Of a stretch of DNA of 30,040 nucleotides, positions 1-7,249 are shown piece after piece. Position 1 is the first letter of the stretch, and every line of letters begins with the position of its first letter. The stretch is taken from NCBI GenBank assembly GCA_031288675.1, contig JAITQY010000027.1, positions 1-30,040 of the forward strand. The letters run 5' to 3'. Both the position numbers and the translations under genes were made by a program. Source of the DNA: Oscillospiraceae bacterium (GTDB taxonomy: Bacteria > Bacillota > Clostridia > Oscillospirales > Oscillospiraceae). The notes under the pieces are model-generated. The model was not told where the DNA came from. It did no database searches and worked only from the letters and a program-made list of their open reading frames with translations.

Positions 1-1539
1 GACCTCACCGAAGCGGACAAAGACAAGTACCGTTTCAGCGGCGTTTACTGCTACACCAACGCGGCGATGCGCGCTCACCTGTTAGACACCGTACGCTACA
101 CCGCAAAACACTTTGACGAGTTCATCCTCGACGACTGGTTCTTCACCTACTGCACCTGTGACGAATGCCGCTCTGCCAAAGGCGGACGCAGTTGGGAGGA
201 TTTTCGCACGGATCAGCTTGCTGAAATCGGAGACCTTATCTGCAAAGCTGCCAAAGAAGTCAACCCTAACTGTAAGGTTATAATCAAGTACCCCAACTGG
301 TCGGAAGCGTATCAGGAGTCCGGATATTGCCCTGCTAAACAGAAAGACGTATTCGACCTGATTTATACCGGTACGGAAACGCGCGATACATTCGGCACCG
401 ACCAGCACTTGCCGCGATACCTAAGTTACAGCTTACCGCGCCTTATGGAGAACTATGCACCCGGACGCAACGGCGGCTGTTGGTTTGACCCGTACGGCTG
501 TACGCCAATCGACTATTTCCTTGAGCAGGCGTATCTAAGCGCGTTCTCACGCGCTAAGGAACTTACGCTGTTCTGCTGGGGTTCACTTTACAAGAACAGA
601 GTAATCACTCCGTTAGGGCTTCAGCTTGACGAAATTGACGCGTTTCTCTCTAAAGCCGGCGATCCGGTCGGAACCCCCTGCTATCTGCCTGATTCCGCGC
701 AGGGCGAGGATCACCTTGAGGACATATTCGGAATGCAGGGCATTCCGCTGGAACCTACTCCAAACTTTCCGGCTGACAGCAAATCGGTGTTTCTCACGGT
801 TCAGGCGCTCAAAGATCCGGATATTATACCTAAACTTACCGAATATATAAAGAACGGAGGCAAAGCGGTTGTAACAAGCGGATTTATGCTCCAGGCGCTC
901 GGACACGGCATAGAGGAACTTACCTCTATCCGCTATAAAGGACGCAGATTCACTACCAACGCTTTTCGTGACGGCGCGTTCGGAGGCTCCGACAGCTACA
1001 GCCGCCGTCCGATGTCTTTCCCTCTGCCGGAACACCGCAATAACACAACTTGGGCGCTTGCCAAAGGCATTGTCGGCGAAGAAAACTACCCGATAGTTTT
1101 CAACGACCATTACGGAAAGGGTCAACTGATTACCATAACCGTTCCAGACGAGTTTGGATTAATATATGATTTGCCCGCGCCTGTTTTGAACGTTATCCGC
1201 GCTCAGTTTACGGACACGGTGCCAATCGCTCTGAACGGACCGGGCGAGGCAAGTTTGTTTGCCTACGACAATGATACTATCGCGCTCTATAAGTATACTG
1301 ACAAGCTTACAAGCGGCGCGTACGAACTTGTCGTCAGCGGCAACGCAGATTTCCTTGAAGACCTCACTACCGGAATGAAAATGCCGCCCTCAGCGGCCGG
1401 ATTCAACAGCACCACATTCAGGATTTTTATGTTGCAGCCCGGCGATTTGAATTTCTATAAGCTGCACTGGAACGCTCAGCGTATAACTCCTGCCGCGGAG
1501 TTCCGCGCTAACTCCGCCCCGAACGACAGCAGAGAATAA
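1..1539 (+). CDS. Putative glycosidase-like protein, C-terminal part (5' end cut off by window)
   Basis: The frame is open from base 1, so the protein starts before the window; 512 residues are visible and the first in-frame ATG at 67 is internal. A segment near bases 115-175 reads ILDDWFFTYCTCDECRSAKG, with an acidic pair followed by a CxCxxC cluster. Runs such as YLSAFSRAKELTLFCWGSLY and GGKAVVTSGFMLQALG recall a TIM-barrel glycosidase followed by a GATase-like or trimerisation-like domain, as in beta-galactosidase-type enzymes. No signal peptide or membrane segment is visible in this part. The gene faces the prmA operon tail to tail. That it is a real gene is clear from continuous coding; the enzymatic role is only inferred from general look, and a non-enzymatic carbohydrate-binding role is equally possible. 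Confidence 0.6.
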   Translation, partial: DLTEADKDKYRFSGVYCYTNAAMRAHLLDTVRYTAKHFDEFILDDWFFTYCTCDECRSAKGGRSWEDFRTDQLAEIGDLICKAAKEVNPNCKVIIKYPNWSEAYQESGYCPAKQKDVFDLIYTGTETRDTFGTDQHLPRYLSYSLPRLMENYAPGRNGGCWFDPYGCTPIDYFLEQAYLSAFSRAKELTLFCWGSLYKNRVITPLGLQLDEIDAFLSKAGDPVGTPCYLPDSAQGEDHLEDIFGMQGIPLEPTPNFPADSKSVFLTVQALKDPDIIPKLTEYIKNGGKAVVTSGFMLQALGHGIEELTSIRYKGRRFTTNAFRDGAFGGSDSYSRRPMSFPLPEHRNNTTWALAKGIVGEENYPIVFNDHYGKGQLITITVPDEFGLIYDLPAPVLNVIRAQFTDTVPIALNGPGEASLFAYDNDTIALYKYTDKLTSGAYELVVSGNADFLEDLTTGMKMPPSAAGFNSTTFRIFMLQPGDLNFYKLHWNAQRITPAAEFRANSAPNDSRE

Positions 1540-1551
1540 ATATGCACAGGC

Positions 1552-1574
1552 AAAAGGGCAGCTTACCGCCGCCC
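1552..1574 (-). terminator. Rho-independent terminator of the spoIIA-prmA operon
   Basis: Read on the minus strand, a 7-bp stem (1568-1574 with 1556-1562, one G-U pair) with a 5-base loop is followed directly by TTTT (1555-1552). It lies about 30 bases after the prmA stop, in the gap between convergent genes. Confidence 0.6.
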
Positions 1575-1603
1575 CTATGTATCTTTTATCTTAGCGTTAT
1601 GCG

Positions 1604-2464
1604 TTAACCGCACACGAAGCAGTACCAATCCTCGCGGATATTTGTCTCCAACACAGAAAACCCCGCCTCATTAAGCGCGGTTAGAACTTCTTCCGCGCGC
1701 GGAGCAATGATTCCGGAACACACAAACCGTCCGCCGTCATTCAGCCATTGCTTCGCAAGCGGCGCAAGCCGTATTATCGCGTCCGCCACGATGTTTGCAA
1801 AAATCAGGTCATAGCGCTCACTAACCGGAGTTTCAAATATATCACGGCTCTCAAATCTCGGAGCAACTCCGTTAAGCGCGGCGTTCTCACCCGCGATTTT
1901 CGGCGCGTTTTCGTCAATGTCATATCCCGTAACGTTGTCCGCGCCCCATAACGCTGCTGCAATAGCTAAAATCCCGCTTCCGCAGCCGAGATCAAGCACT
2001 TTTTTCGGATTTATATCGCCGAAAATACGTTCCCCCGCCTCAAGGCACAGCGCCGTAGTCGCGTGCGCTCCCGTGCCGAACAGCATACCCGGGTCAAGCC
2101 GCAAAACCGTTTTCCACTTCGGTACGATTACAAGGTTTTCTCCTATCGGCGTCGGCTGCCAAAACGGTTTCCAAGCATCATCCCAGTCGGATTCACTTAC
2201 GCCTTTCTTCTCGAACTTCCCTATAAGAGGCAAAACCTCCGGCGGAAGCTCGCCGCCGACGTTAAGGTAAATCTTCACCGTCGCGGGACGCGGCGCGAAT
2301 ATCGCATCGTCAAAGTAATCCCAATTCCGCCGCGTAAGTTCTAAAAGCTGTTCCGTTTCCGCCGGATCATCCACAGAATAGCCGAACCCAAGCCAGTCAA
2401 GCATATCAGTTAGCTCGCCGGTCTTGCCGTCCAGCGGATATAAAGTAAACTCGTCGTATTGCAT
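1604..2464 (-). CDS. prmA: Ribosomal protein L11 methyltransferase
   Basis: SAM-dependent enzyme that methylates lysines and the N-terminus of ribosomal protein L11 in the cytoplasm. 286 residues, a little shorter than the roughly 300 usual for the family. An N-terminal substrate-binding domain is followed by LDPGMLFGTGAHATT (123-137), the SAM-binding motif VLDLGCGSG (156-164) and FANIVAD (222-228), in the order typical of PrmA. The ATG shares one base with the divIC stop codon (TAATG), so translation is probably coupled. It is the last gene of the spoIIA-yabPQ-divIC operon; in many Firmicutes prmA sits by dnaJ instead, so the context is unusual. Assignment is firm. Confidence 0.93.
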   Translation of the reverse strand: MQYDEFTLYPLDGKTGELTDMLDWLGFGYSVDDPAETEQLLELTRRNWDYFDDAIFAPRPATVKIYLNVGGELPPEVLPLIGKFEKKGVSESDWDDAWKPFWQPTPIGENLVIVPKWKTVLRLDPGMLFGTGAHATTALCLEAGERIFGDINPKKVLDLGCGSGILAIAAALWGADNVTGYDIDENAPKIAGENAALNGVAPRFESRDIFETPVSERYDLIFANIVADAIIRLAPLAKQWLNDGGRFVCSGIIAPRAEEVLTALNEAGFSVLETNIREDWYCFVCG

Positions 2465-2742
2465 TATTTCTCTTTGAAGACGATTTCGCCGGGCAGAATC
2501 AGCCCGAGCCTCTCACGCGCGATAGTCTCAATCGTCGCTATGTCCTCCGCCGAGTCTATCTGCGCTCTAAGCGCGGCGTTATCCGCTTTCAGCGTTTCAA
2601 GCTTTGCGGCGATCTGAACTCCGTCTGCGTTTGCCTTTTGCACGTTTGCCAGTGTCTGCCGAAGCCACAGGGTCGCGAATATCAGCCCGGTTATTATCAC
2701 CGCCGCCACGATTATGCTTTGCTTTGACTTTTGCTTGCGCAT
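2464..2742 (-). CDS. divIC: Septum formation initiator DivIC/FtsB-like
   Basis: Small bitopic division protein of 92 residues. It has a short basic N-terminus (MRKQKSKQ), one membrane segment at about 9-27, a coiled coil at about 30-65, and the family's C-terminal signature IARERLGLILPGEIVFKE. In known systems DivIC/FtsB links FtsL and FtsQ/DivIB at the septum. I chose the ATG at 2742 because AGAGGAAAG lies 6 bases upstream; an in-frame TTG at 2760 would swallow that site. The start lies deep inside the annotated 3' end of yabQ (146-base overlap). A yabP-yabQ-divIC order is common in endospore formers and supports the call. Confidence 0.85.
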   Translation of the reverse strand: MRKQKSKQSIIVAAVIITGLIFATLWLRQTLANVQKANADGVQIAAKLETLKADNAALRAQIDSAEDIATIETIARERLGLILPGEIVFKEK

Positions 2743-3220
2743 CGTTTTCTTTCCTCTCAATTATGTTAACCGAATAATCTATTCCGATATTAACATACTT
2801 CATTCTGTAACGCAAGCTATTTTTTGAAAATTTTACAAATTTTCTAACGCCGCGTACAGACATCCTAAACGGCGTTAAAATCAGACGTACAATCCGGCAT
2901 ACCAGCTTCAGTAATGCGTTCAGTAAATACGTTACGATTCGCGACAGCAGTATGAAATAAAGCGTAGTTCCCGGCAGGGCAAACAGCAAACTCAATAACC
3001 GCAGCCGACCGTTACCCGGTCCGTACCCGAGCATAAAAAAGCCGGCTCCGCACACCGCACAGAACAAAAAGTCAAATATCGCGGCAAGCATAGCCCGGCT
3101 TACCGCAAACCGGGCGCTCCGCCGCAGCACGGCAAAGAAGTCATACAGCACTCCGGCGATTGCTCCGAACCCGAATGCGTACAGAGCCTCAACGGCTTGC
3201 GACGTTACATATATCTCCAT
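2597..3220 (-). CDS. yabQ: Spore cortex biosynthesis protein YabQ
   Basis: Membrane protein of 207 residues. The N-terminus (VEALYAFGFGAIAGVLYDFF, then a basic loop and further hydrophobic stretches around 40-60, 68-85 and 90-105) matches YabQ, which is needed for spore cortex formation in Bacillus subtilis and sits in the forespore outer membrane. It follows yabP and precedes divIC, as in other spore formers. The start ATG at 3220 has only a weak AGGA upstream. The last roughly 48 codons are read out of frame from divIC and form a Lys/Arg-rich tail (ending GKRRRSSDRRKA). That tail may be genuine or may result from loss of an earlier stop or an indel. Confidence 0.8.
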   Translation of the reverse strand: MEIYVTSQAVEALYAFGFGAIAGVLYDFFAVLRRSARFAVSRAMLAAIFDFLFCAVCGAGFFMLGYGPGNGRLRLLSLLFALPGTTLYFILLSRIVTYLLNALLKLVCRIVRLILTPFRMSVRGVRKFVKFSKNSLRYRMKYVNIGIDYSVNIIERKENDAQAKVKAKHNRGGGDNNRADIRDPVASADTGKRAKGKRRRSSDRRKA

Positions 3221-3235
3221 TCCTGTGCGGTTCGC

Positions 3236-3526
3236 CTACTTGAACAGTCTTGTCAGGAATCCGGTCTTGCCGCGCTCTTCCTCATATTCGATTGCGTCCA
3301 CATAGCCGATTACTTCTAAATCTCCGCCGTCAACGGCTAACTTTTCGATTCTCAGCTCATGTCCGCGTATCAAAAGCACGCTTCCTTGAGTATGCAGTAC
3401 GATAAGCTGGTCGTCAAAGCTTTCGACGTCGTCTACACCGGTAACAGTCAGTTTCCGCCGCCCTATCAGCGTAATATTATTATTGATAAGCTCCCGTGTA
3501 AGCGGGCTGTTTGAAATATTGCTCAT
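3236..3526 (-). CDS. yabP: Sporulation protein YabP
   Basis: 96 residues, soluble and beta-rich. The segment ITLIGRRKLTVTGVDDVESF, followed by DQLIVLHTQGSVLLIRG, is characteristic of the YabP/YqfC family of sporulation proteins. The frame opens at 3583, but ATG 3526 is preferred because CGGAGGAACGG stands just before it and the family starts near here. YabP and YabQ are encoded together and both act in spore coat/cortex assembly; the 73-base gap after sigF (3527-3599) could hold its own promoter, as an AT-rich TTGACG...TATAAT-like stretch is present but with a spacer too short to trust. Confidence 0.87.
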   Translation of the reverse strand: MSNISNSPLTRELINNNITLIGRRKLTVTGVDDVESFDDQLIVLHTQGSVLLIRGHELRIEKLAVDGGDLEVIGYVDAIEYEEERGKTGFLTRLFK

Positions 3527-3599
3527 ATTGCCGTTCCTCCGAATTTGTACAAGTATAATTATACATATTCGGAAGCGCGTCAAAAAATGCTACCCGCAG

Positions 3600-4274
3600 C
3601 TATGACGACAGAAAACTTCGCAGTATCGTAACGGCGCGTTTCTCCAATCGCGAGATTTGTACCTGCGATACGTTCATAACCTTTGCGGCATTCGCCTGCG
3701 TCAGTCCGCGCCAATAACGCAGAACTATCACCTGACGCTCCTTATCAGGAAGCTTGCTGATAGCGTCCCTAAGCGCGACCTGCTCAAGCATTTTATCTTC
3801 TGCTGTGAAATCCGCCAGCGTATTCGCTAAATCGAACCCGTCGCCATCCTGACCAAGCTCGCGCTGCAAACTGTCAACAGCCGCCGATGCGTTCTCGCAT
3901 ACGGCAAGCTCCTCCGGACTATACCCCGTAGCTTCGGAAAGCTCTGATAATGCCGGAGAGCGCCCGAGCGTCTGCTCAAGCTCCGACTTCGCGCGCGCGA
4001 TTTTATACGATTTCTCCTTGACCGACCGGCTGACCTTGACCGTTCCGTCATCCCTCAAAAACCGCTGTATCTCCCCGCTTATTTTCGGTACGGCATACGT
4101 ACTGAACTTCGTGCCGTACTCCGGGTCAAAGTCACGCGCCGCCTTTATCAGACCCAAGCAGCCGATTTGATACAAATCGTCCGGATCGGTGCCGCGCCCG
4201 AAAAACCGCCGCGCTATACTCCAAATCAAACCGGAGTTCTCAGTAACAAGAACCTCCGTATCTGCGGTTATCAT
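3600..4274 (-). CDS. sigF: RNA polymerase sporulation sigma factor SigF
   Basis: First forespore-specific sigma factor. 224 residues. Region 2 spans about 31-75 (DDLYQIGCLGLIKAARDFDP, then FSTYAVPKISGEIQRFLRDD), a region-3 segment about 85-125, and region 4 about 160-215 with the helix-turn-helix LTQANAAKVMNVSQVQISRL. SigG is closely related, but the position directly after spoIIAB, its dedicated anti-sigma gene, points to SigF. Start ATG 4274 overlaps the spoIIAB stop (ATGA). The N-terminus is some 20-30 residues shorter than in Bacillus. Confidence 0.93.
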   Translation of the reverse strand: MITADTEVLVTENSGLIWSIARRFFGRGTDPDDLYQIGCLGLIKAARDFDPEYGTKFSTYAVPKISGEIQRFLRDDGTVKVSRSVKEKSYKIARAKSELEQTLGRSPALSELSEATGYSPEELAVCENASAAVDSLQRELGQDGDGFDLANTLADFTAEDKMLEQVALRDAISKLPDKERQVIVLRYWRGLTQANAAKVMNVSQVQISRLEKRAVTILRSFLSS

Positions 4275-4708
4275 TTTCCGCCCTTGCTGAAGATACGCTT
4301 CTTCATTGTGACAGTCGTCCCTTTTCCGAGCGTACTGCGTACTGTCAGCTTATCCGTGAAGCCCTCCATCATTGAAAATCCCATGCCGGAGCGTTCCGCG
4401 TCGCCTGTTGTAAACAGCGGTTCGCGGGCTTTCTTCACATCCTCTATCCCAACGCCCCAGTCCTTAACGGCTATCTCTAACACGTTATCCTCAAGTATCC
4501 GGCATCGCATTTGTATCCTGCCGATCGCGTTAGGATACGCGTGAACGACGCAGTTCGTGACCGCCTCGCTTACGGCAGTTTTGATGTCGCCGATTTCGTC
4601 CGTAGTCGGATCAAGCTGAGCCGCGAACACTGCCGCCGCGTTCCGGGCAAAGCCCTCGTTAGCGGACTTAGATGGAAAATCAACCTTTATGTAATTCAGC
4701 GTTTTCAT
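4271..4708 (-). CDS. spoIIAB: Anti-sigma-F factor / serine kinase SpoIIAB
   Basis: Holds SigF inactive and phosphorylates SpoIIAA using ATP. 145 residues, the family length. GHKL ATPase boxes are visible: N-box SEAVTNCVVHAY (about 47-58), DWGVGIED (83-90), and PLFTTGDAERSGMGF (97-111), which includes the ATP lid and is nearly the Bacillus sequence. Start ATG 4708 shares a base with the spoIIAA stop, and the 3' end overlaps sigF by 4 bases, so the three proteins are likely made in coupled amounts. Confidence 0.95.
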   Translation of the reverse strand: MKTLNYIKVDFPSKSANEGFARNAAAVFAAQLDPTTDEIGDIKTAVSEAVTNCVVHAYPNAIGRIQMRCRILEDNVLEIAVKDWGVGIEDVKKAREPLFTTGDAERSGMGFSMMEGFTDKLTVRSTLGKGTTVTMKKRIFSKGGK

Positions 4709-5031
4709 TATCTCTTCTCCTTTAGAGAGGTTACTTCAAGCAACTTGCCGATTTTAGCGGCGTTAAGCAATTTCATCGGCTGGCTCTGCACGTTCACTAC
4801 CTCTGTTCTGCCTTCAAGCTCGTCCATAAGTTTTTTCGCCCGAACCAAAATCGCAAACGCGGAGCTGTCCGCGAAAACTACATCTTTAAGGTCAAGCTCT
4901 AAAACTGCCGGAAGGTTCTCATCTATTCCGCGCTTGATTGCGTCCATCGCCGCCCTTGCGTTATGGTGGTCGAGGTCTCCGCCGAACGCCGCTCGCAGCC
5001 GCCCGCATTCATAGCTAACTTCAATACTCAT
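4708..5031 (-). CDS. spoIIAA: Anti-anti-sigma factor SpoIIAA
   Basis: STAS-domain protein of 107 residues that, when unphosphorylated, frees SigF from SpoIIAB. The phosphoacceptor motif is FADSSAFAIL (about 53-62), the first Ser of DSS (residue 56) matching the Bacillus phosphoserine. The frame opens at 5103, but ATG 5031 (MSIEVSYECG) is chosen: it fits the family N-terminus, AGAGGGA lies upstream, and the longer version would begin inside the -35 box of the putative promoter at 5074-5103. Confidence 0.92.
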   Translation of the reverse strand: MSIEVSYECGRLRAAFGGDLDHHNARAAMDAIKRGIDENLPAVLELDLKDVVFADSSAFAILVRAKKLMDELEGRTEVVNVQSQPMKLLNAAKIGKLLEVTSLKEKR

Positions 5032-5073
5032 AATTTCTGCGTCCCTCTTTGAGTTTTTTGTTTCGGGACAAGC

Positions 5074-5103
5074 ATAGCACAATCCAAAGTAGTAATTTGT
5101 CAA
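5074..5103 (-). promoter_or_regulatory. Putative promoter of the spoIIA-prmA operon
   Basis: Minus strand TTGACA (5103-5098), 18-base spacer, TGCTAT (5079-5074). It resembles a sigma-A promoter; the AGGAnnT...GAAT elements expected for SigH were not seen in this short upstream region. Confidence 0.5.
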
Positions 5104-5244
5104 AACAAAGCAGACATAATCAATTTACAATTTATAAATAAAATTATCAAAACTTCCACATTTTACTATTAAACTCTTTTTTAGAAAATTGTTAATCCCG
5201 TTAATTTAAGATGAGCAGATATATCAAATAATTATTTTCCCAGC
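5104..5244. other. AT-rich intergenic segment, nothing recognised
   Basis: About 140 bases of AT-rich sequence between the divergent spoIIA promoter and repeat locus A. No ORF, convincing hairpin or promoter pair was found. Confidence 0.5.
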
Positions 5245-5322
5245 TGTTCACAAATTATTTACGATTGCACGCAAATAAACTCTTGACAAATCAGAAACTT
5301 TGTGTTATAATACTTGCGTAAG
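5245..5322 (+). promoter_or_regulatory. Repeated promoter module, copy A (toward rny)
   Basis: TTGACA (5283-5288), 17-base spacer, TATAAT (5306-5311): a consensus sigma-A promoter. The flanking sequence is shared, not only the boxes: TGTTCACAAATTATTTACG at 5245 and the spacer are nearly identical in the copies at 9685-9756 and 24112-24182, and recognisable in a degenerate copy at 18695-18770. Transcription from here would pass through the heptamer arrays into rny, giving a leader of about 300 bases. Confidence 0.8.
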
Positions 5323-5516
5323 GATTAGTGACTAATATTTAATGATTAACGTTTCTCGCCTCCCGCCGTCCACTCTCGACTATTGACTGCTGACTATCTC
5401 GGCACCGCTCGCCCGCCGTTTCCCCCGTCCTAATTTTCAATTTGCCATTTGCAACTTGCAACTCCGCCGTTCTCCTCGTCCCCCTGCCGACTGTCGACTA
5501 ATAACTACCGACTATT
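5323..5516 (+). repeat. Heptanucleotide-period repeat locus A
   Basis: Four short arrays, each in strict 7-base register: GATTAGT-type units at 5323-5350, CGACTNN-type at 5370-5397, TTTGCAA-type at 5434-5461 and CGACTNN-type at 5488-5515. They are separated by GC-rich linkers with GTCC and GCTCGCCCG. The same unit types occur at the other four loci. No coding capacity. Confidence 0.8.
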
Positions 5517-5527
5517 AAAAAAATCCC

Positions 5528-5557
5528 TTGACAAACGCGGTACATATAATGTAGAAT
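5528..5557 (+). promoter_or_regulatory. rny: Proximal rny promoter
   Basis: TTGACA (5528-5533), 18-base spacer, TAGAAT (5552-5557), ending about 55 bases before the rny start. A perfect TATAAT at 5545-5550 is only 11 bases from the -35 box and is probably not the -10. Confidence 0.7.
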
Positions 5558-5612
5558 AAACTGATTAACTATGATAGTTATTTATATATAAAAGGAGGTT
5601 GAGAAATTTAGT

Positions 5613-7202
5613 ATGCTTGTATATGTACTTGTTGCTCTTGGCGGAGCGGTTATCGGCGGAGTTATCAGCGGGGTCATCACCGCTGCAAGGCTCAAAAAAG
5701 CTAATGAAGCCGCCGGCGTCTCTGCGGAGCGAATTCTCAATAATGCTAACAACGAAGTCAACCGCATCCTTACAGATGCAAAAAACAGCGCGGAAACCAA
5801 AAAACGTGAAGCGGCTTTGGAAGCCAAAGAGGAATACCTTAAAGGTAAAAACCAGTTAGAGCGCGAAACTAAGGAACAGGAAAAGCTGCTCACGGCTCAA
5901 AAAGAGGAAATTCGTCAGCAGGAACGCAGAATACATCAAAAAGAGGAGAATCTTGACCGAAAAACCGATCAGCTCGAAAAGCGTAACGAAACCCTTACGG
6001 TTAAGCTGAAAGAGGCTGACGAACTCAAAGTTCAGGTCGAACAAATCAAGGCGGAACAAACTCAAAAACTGTCGGATATCTCCGGCTGGACGGTAGATCA
6101 AGCCCGCGAATTCCTGCTCAACCGCGTTCAGGAAGAAATCACGCACGAGACCGCCGTTAAGATTCGTGAAGCGGAGGCTCGTTTCAAAGAAGATGCTGAG
6201 GAAAAAGCTAAGGAGTACATAACGGCGTCGATTCAGCGTATTGCCAGTGACTACATCACGGACGCGGCTGTAAGTACAGTGGCGCTTCCTAACGACGAGA
6301 TGAAAGGACGTATAATCGGTCGTGAAGGACGCAATATACGTACTTTGGAAAGTCTTACAGGTGTTGATTTGATTATCGACGACACGCCGGAGGCTATCAC
6401 GATTTCCAACTATGATCCTTACAAGCGCGAGGTAGCGCGGCTGACGCTGGAAAAGCTTATTCTCGACGGGCGTATTCAGCCGACGCGTATTGAAGAAGCC
6501 GTTGAGCGCAGCAAGAAAGAAGTAGACGCCTCAATGAAAGGCGAGGGTGAGCGCGCGATGTTTGAGACCGGCGTCAACGGTCTGCATCCGGAGCTTGTTA
6601 AAATACTCGGACGCTTACGTTACCGCACCAGCTACGGTCAGAATGTATTAGGACACTCTATTGAGGTAGCCAACCTTGCCGGACATATGGCGGAACTGGT
6701 CGGCGAGGACGTTAGGCTTGCCAAACGTGCCGGACTGCTTCATGACATCGGCAAGGCGATTGACAAAGAAAACGAAGGTACTCATATCTCACTCGGCGTA
6801 GAGCTTGCGCGCAAGTACCGCGAGCATCAGGAGGTTATTCACGCTATCGAGTCTCATCACGGCGACGTTATACCGCGCACTATAATCGCTTGCCTTGTGC
6901 AGGCTGCGGACGCGCTTTCCGCGTCACGACCGGGCGCCCGGCGCGAAAACGTTGACGCGTATGTCAAGCGTTTGGAGCAATTGGAGGAAATTACTACGTC
7001 GTTCCCGGGTATCTCAAGCGCGTTTGTTATTCAGGCGGGACGTGAGGTTCGCGTTATGGTACGTCCTGAAGAAATAGGCGAGGACGCTATGATTTTGCTC
7101 GCGCGTGAAATTGCGGGCAAAATCGAGAAAGATATGGAATATCCCGGTCAAATTAAGGTCAATCTCACCCGTGAAACCCGTGCTGTAGAGTACGCGAAGT
7201 AA
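5613..7202 (+). CDS. rny: Ribonuclease Y
   Basis: Membrane-anchored endoribonuclease that starts mRNA decay in Firmicutes. 529 residues, close to the usual 520. An N-terminal membrane segment (about 2-24) is followed by a long charged coiled coil (about 28-200), a KH domain with GRIIGREGRNIR (232-243), and an HD domain with LLHDIGKAID (H377, D378). AAAGGAGGT at 5591 lies upstream of the ATG at a rather long distance (about 14 bases). It heads a plus-strand run with an Imm5-like gene, a band-7 gene and trmD. Two promoters stand upstream. Confidence 0.96.
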   Translation: MLVYVLVALGGAVIGGVISGVITAARLKKANEAAGVSAERILNNANNEVNRILTDAKNSAETKKREAALEAKEEYLKGKNQLERETKEQEKLLTAQKEEIRQQERRIHQKEENLDRKTDQLEKRNETLTVKLKEADELKVQVEQIKAEQTQKLSDISGWTVDQAREFLLNRVQEEITHETAVKIREAEARFKEDAEEKAKEYITASIQRIASDYITDAAVSTVALPNDEMKGRIIGREGRNIRTLESLTGVDLIIDDTPEAITISNYDPYKREVARLTLEKLILDGRIQPTRIEEAVERSKKEVDASMKGEGERAMFETGVNGLHPELVKILGRLRYRTSYGQNVLGHSIEVANLAGHMAELVGEDVRLAKRAGLLHDIGKAIDKENEGTHISLGVELARKYREHQEVIHAIESHHGDVIPRTIIACLVQAADALSASRPGARRENVDAYVKRLEQLEEITTSFPGISSAFVIQAGREVRVMVRPEEIGEDAMILLAREIAGKIEKDMEYPGQIKVNLTRETRAVEYAK

Positions 7203-7249
7203 CTTTATAGAACTAAACGGATTGTGCTGGCGTGCAGGGAGGGTGCGAA

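Noticed and set aside
3541..3590. Separate yabP promoter with TTGACG and TATAAT
   Set aside because: The spacer is about 14 bases, too short for sigma-A, and no SigE or SigG pair was convincing.
5545..5550. Perfect TATAAT as the rny -10 box
   Set aside because: Only 11 bases from the -35 box at 5528; TAGAAT at 5552 has a workable 18-base spacer.
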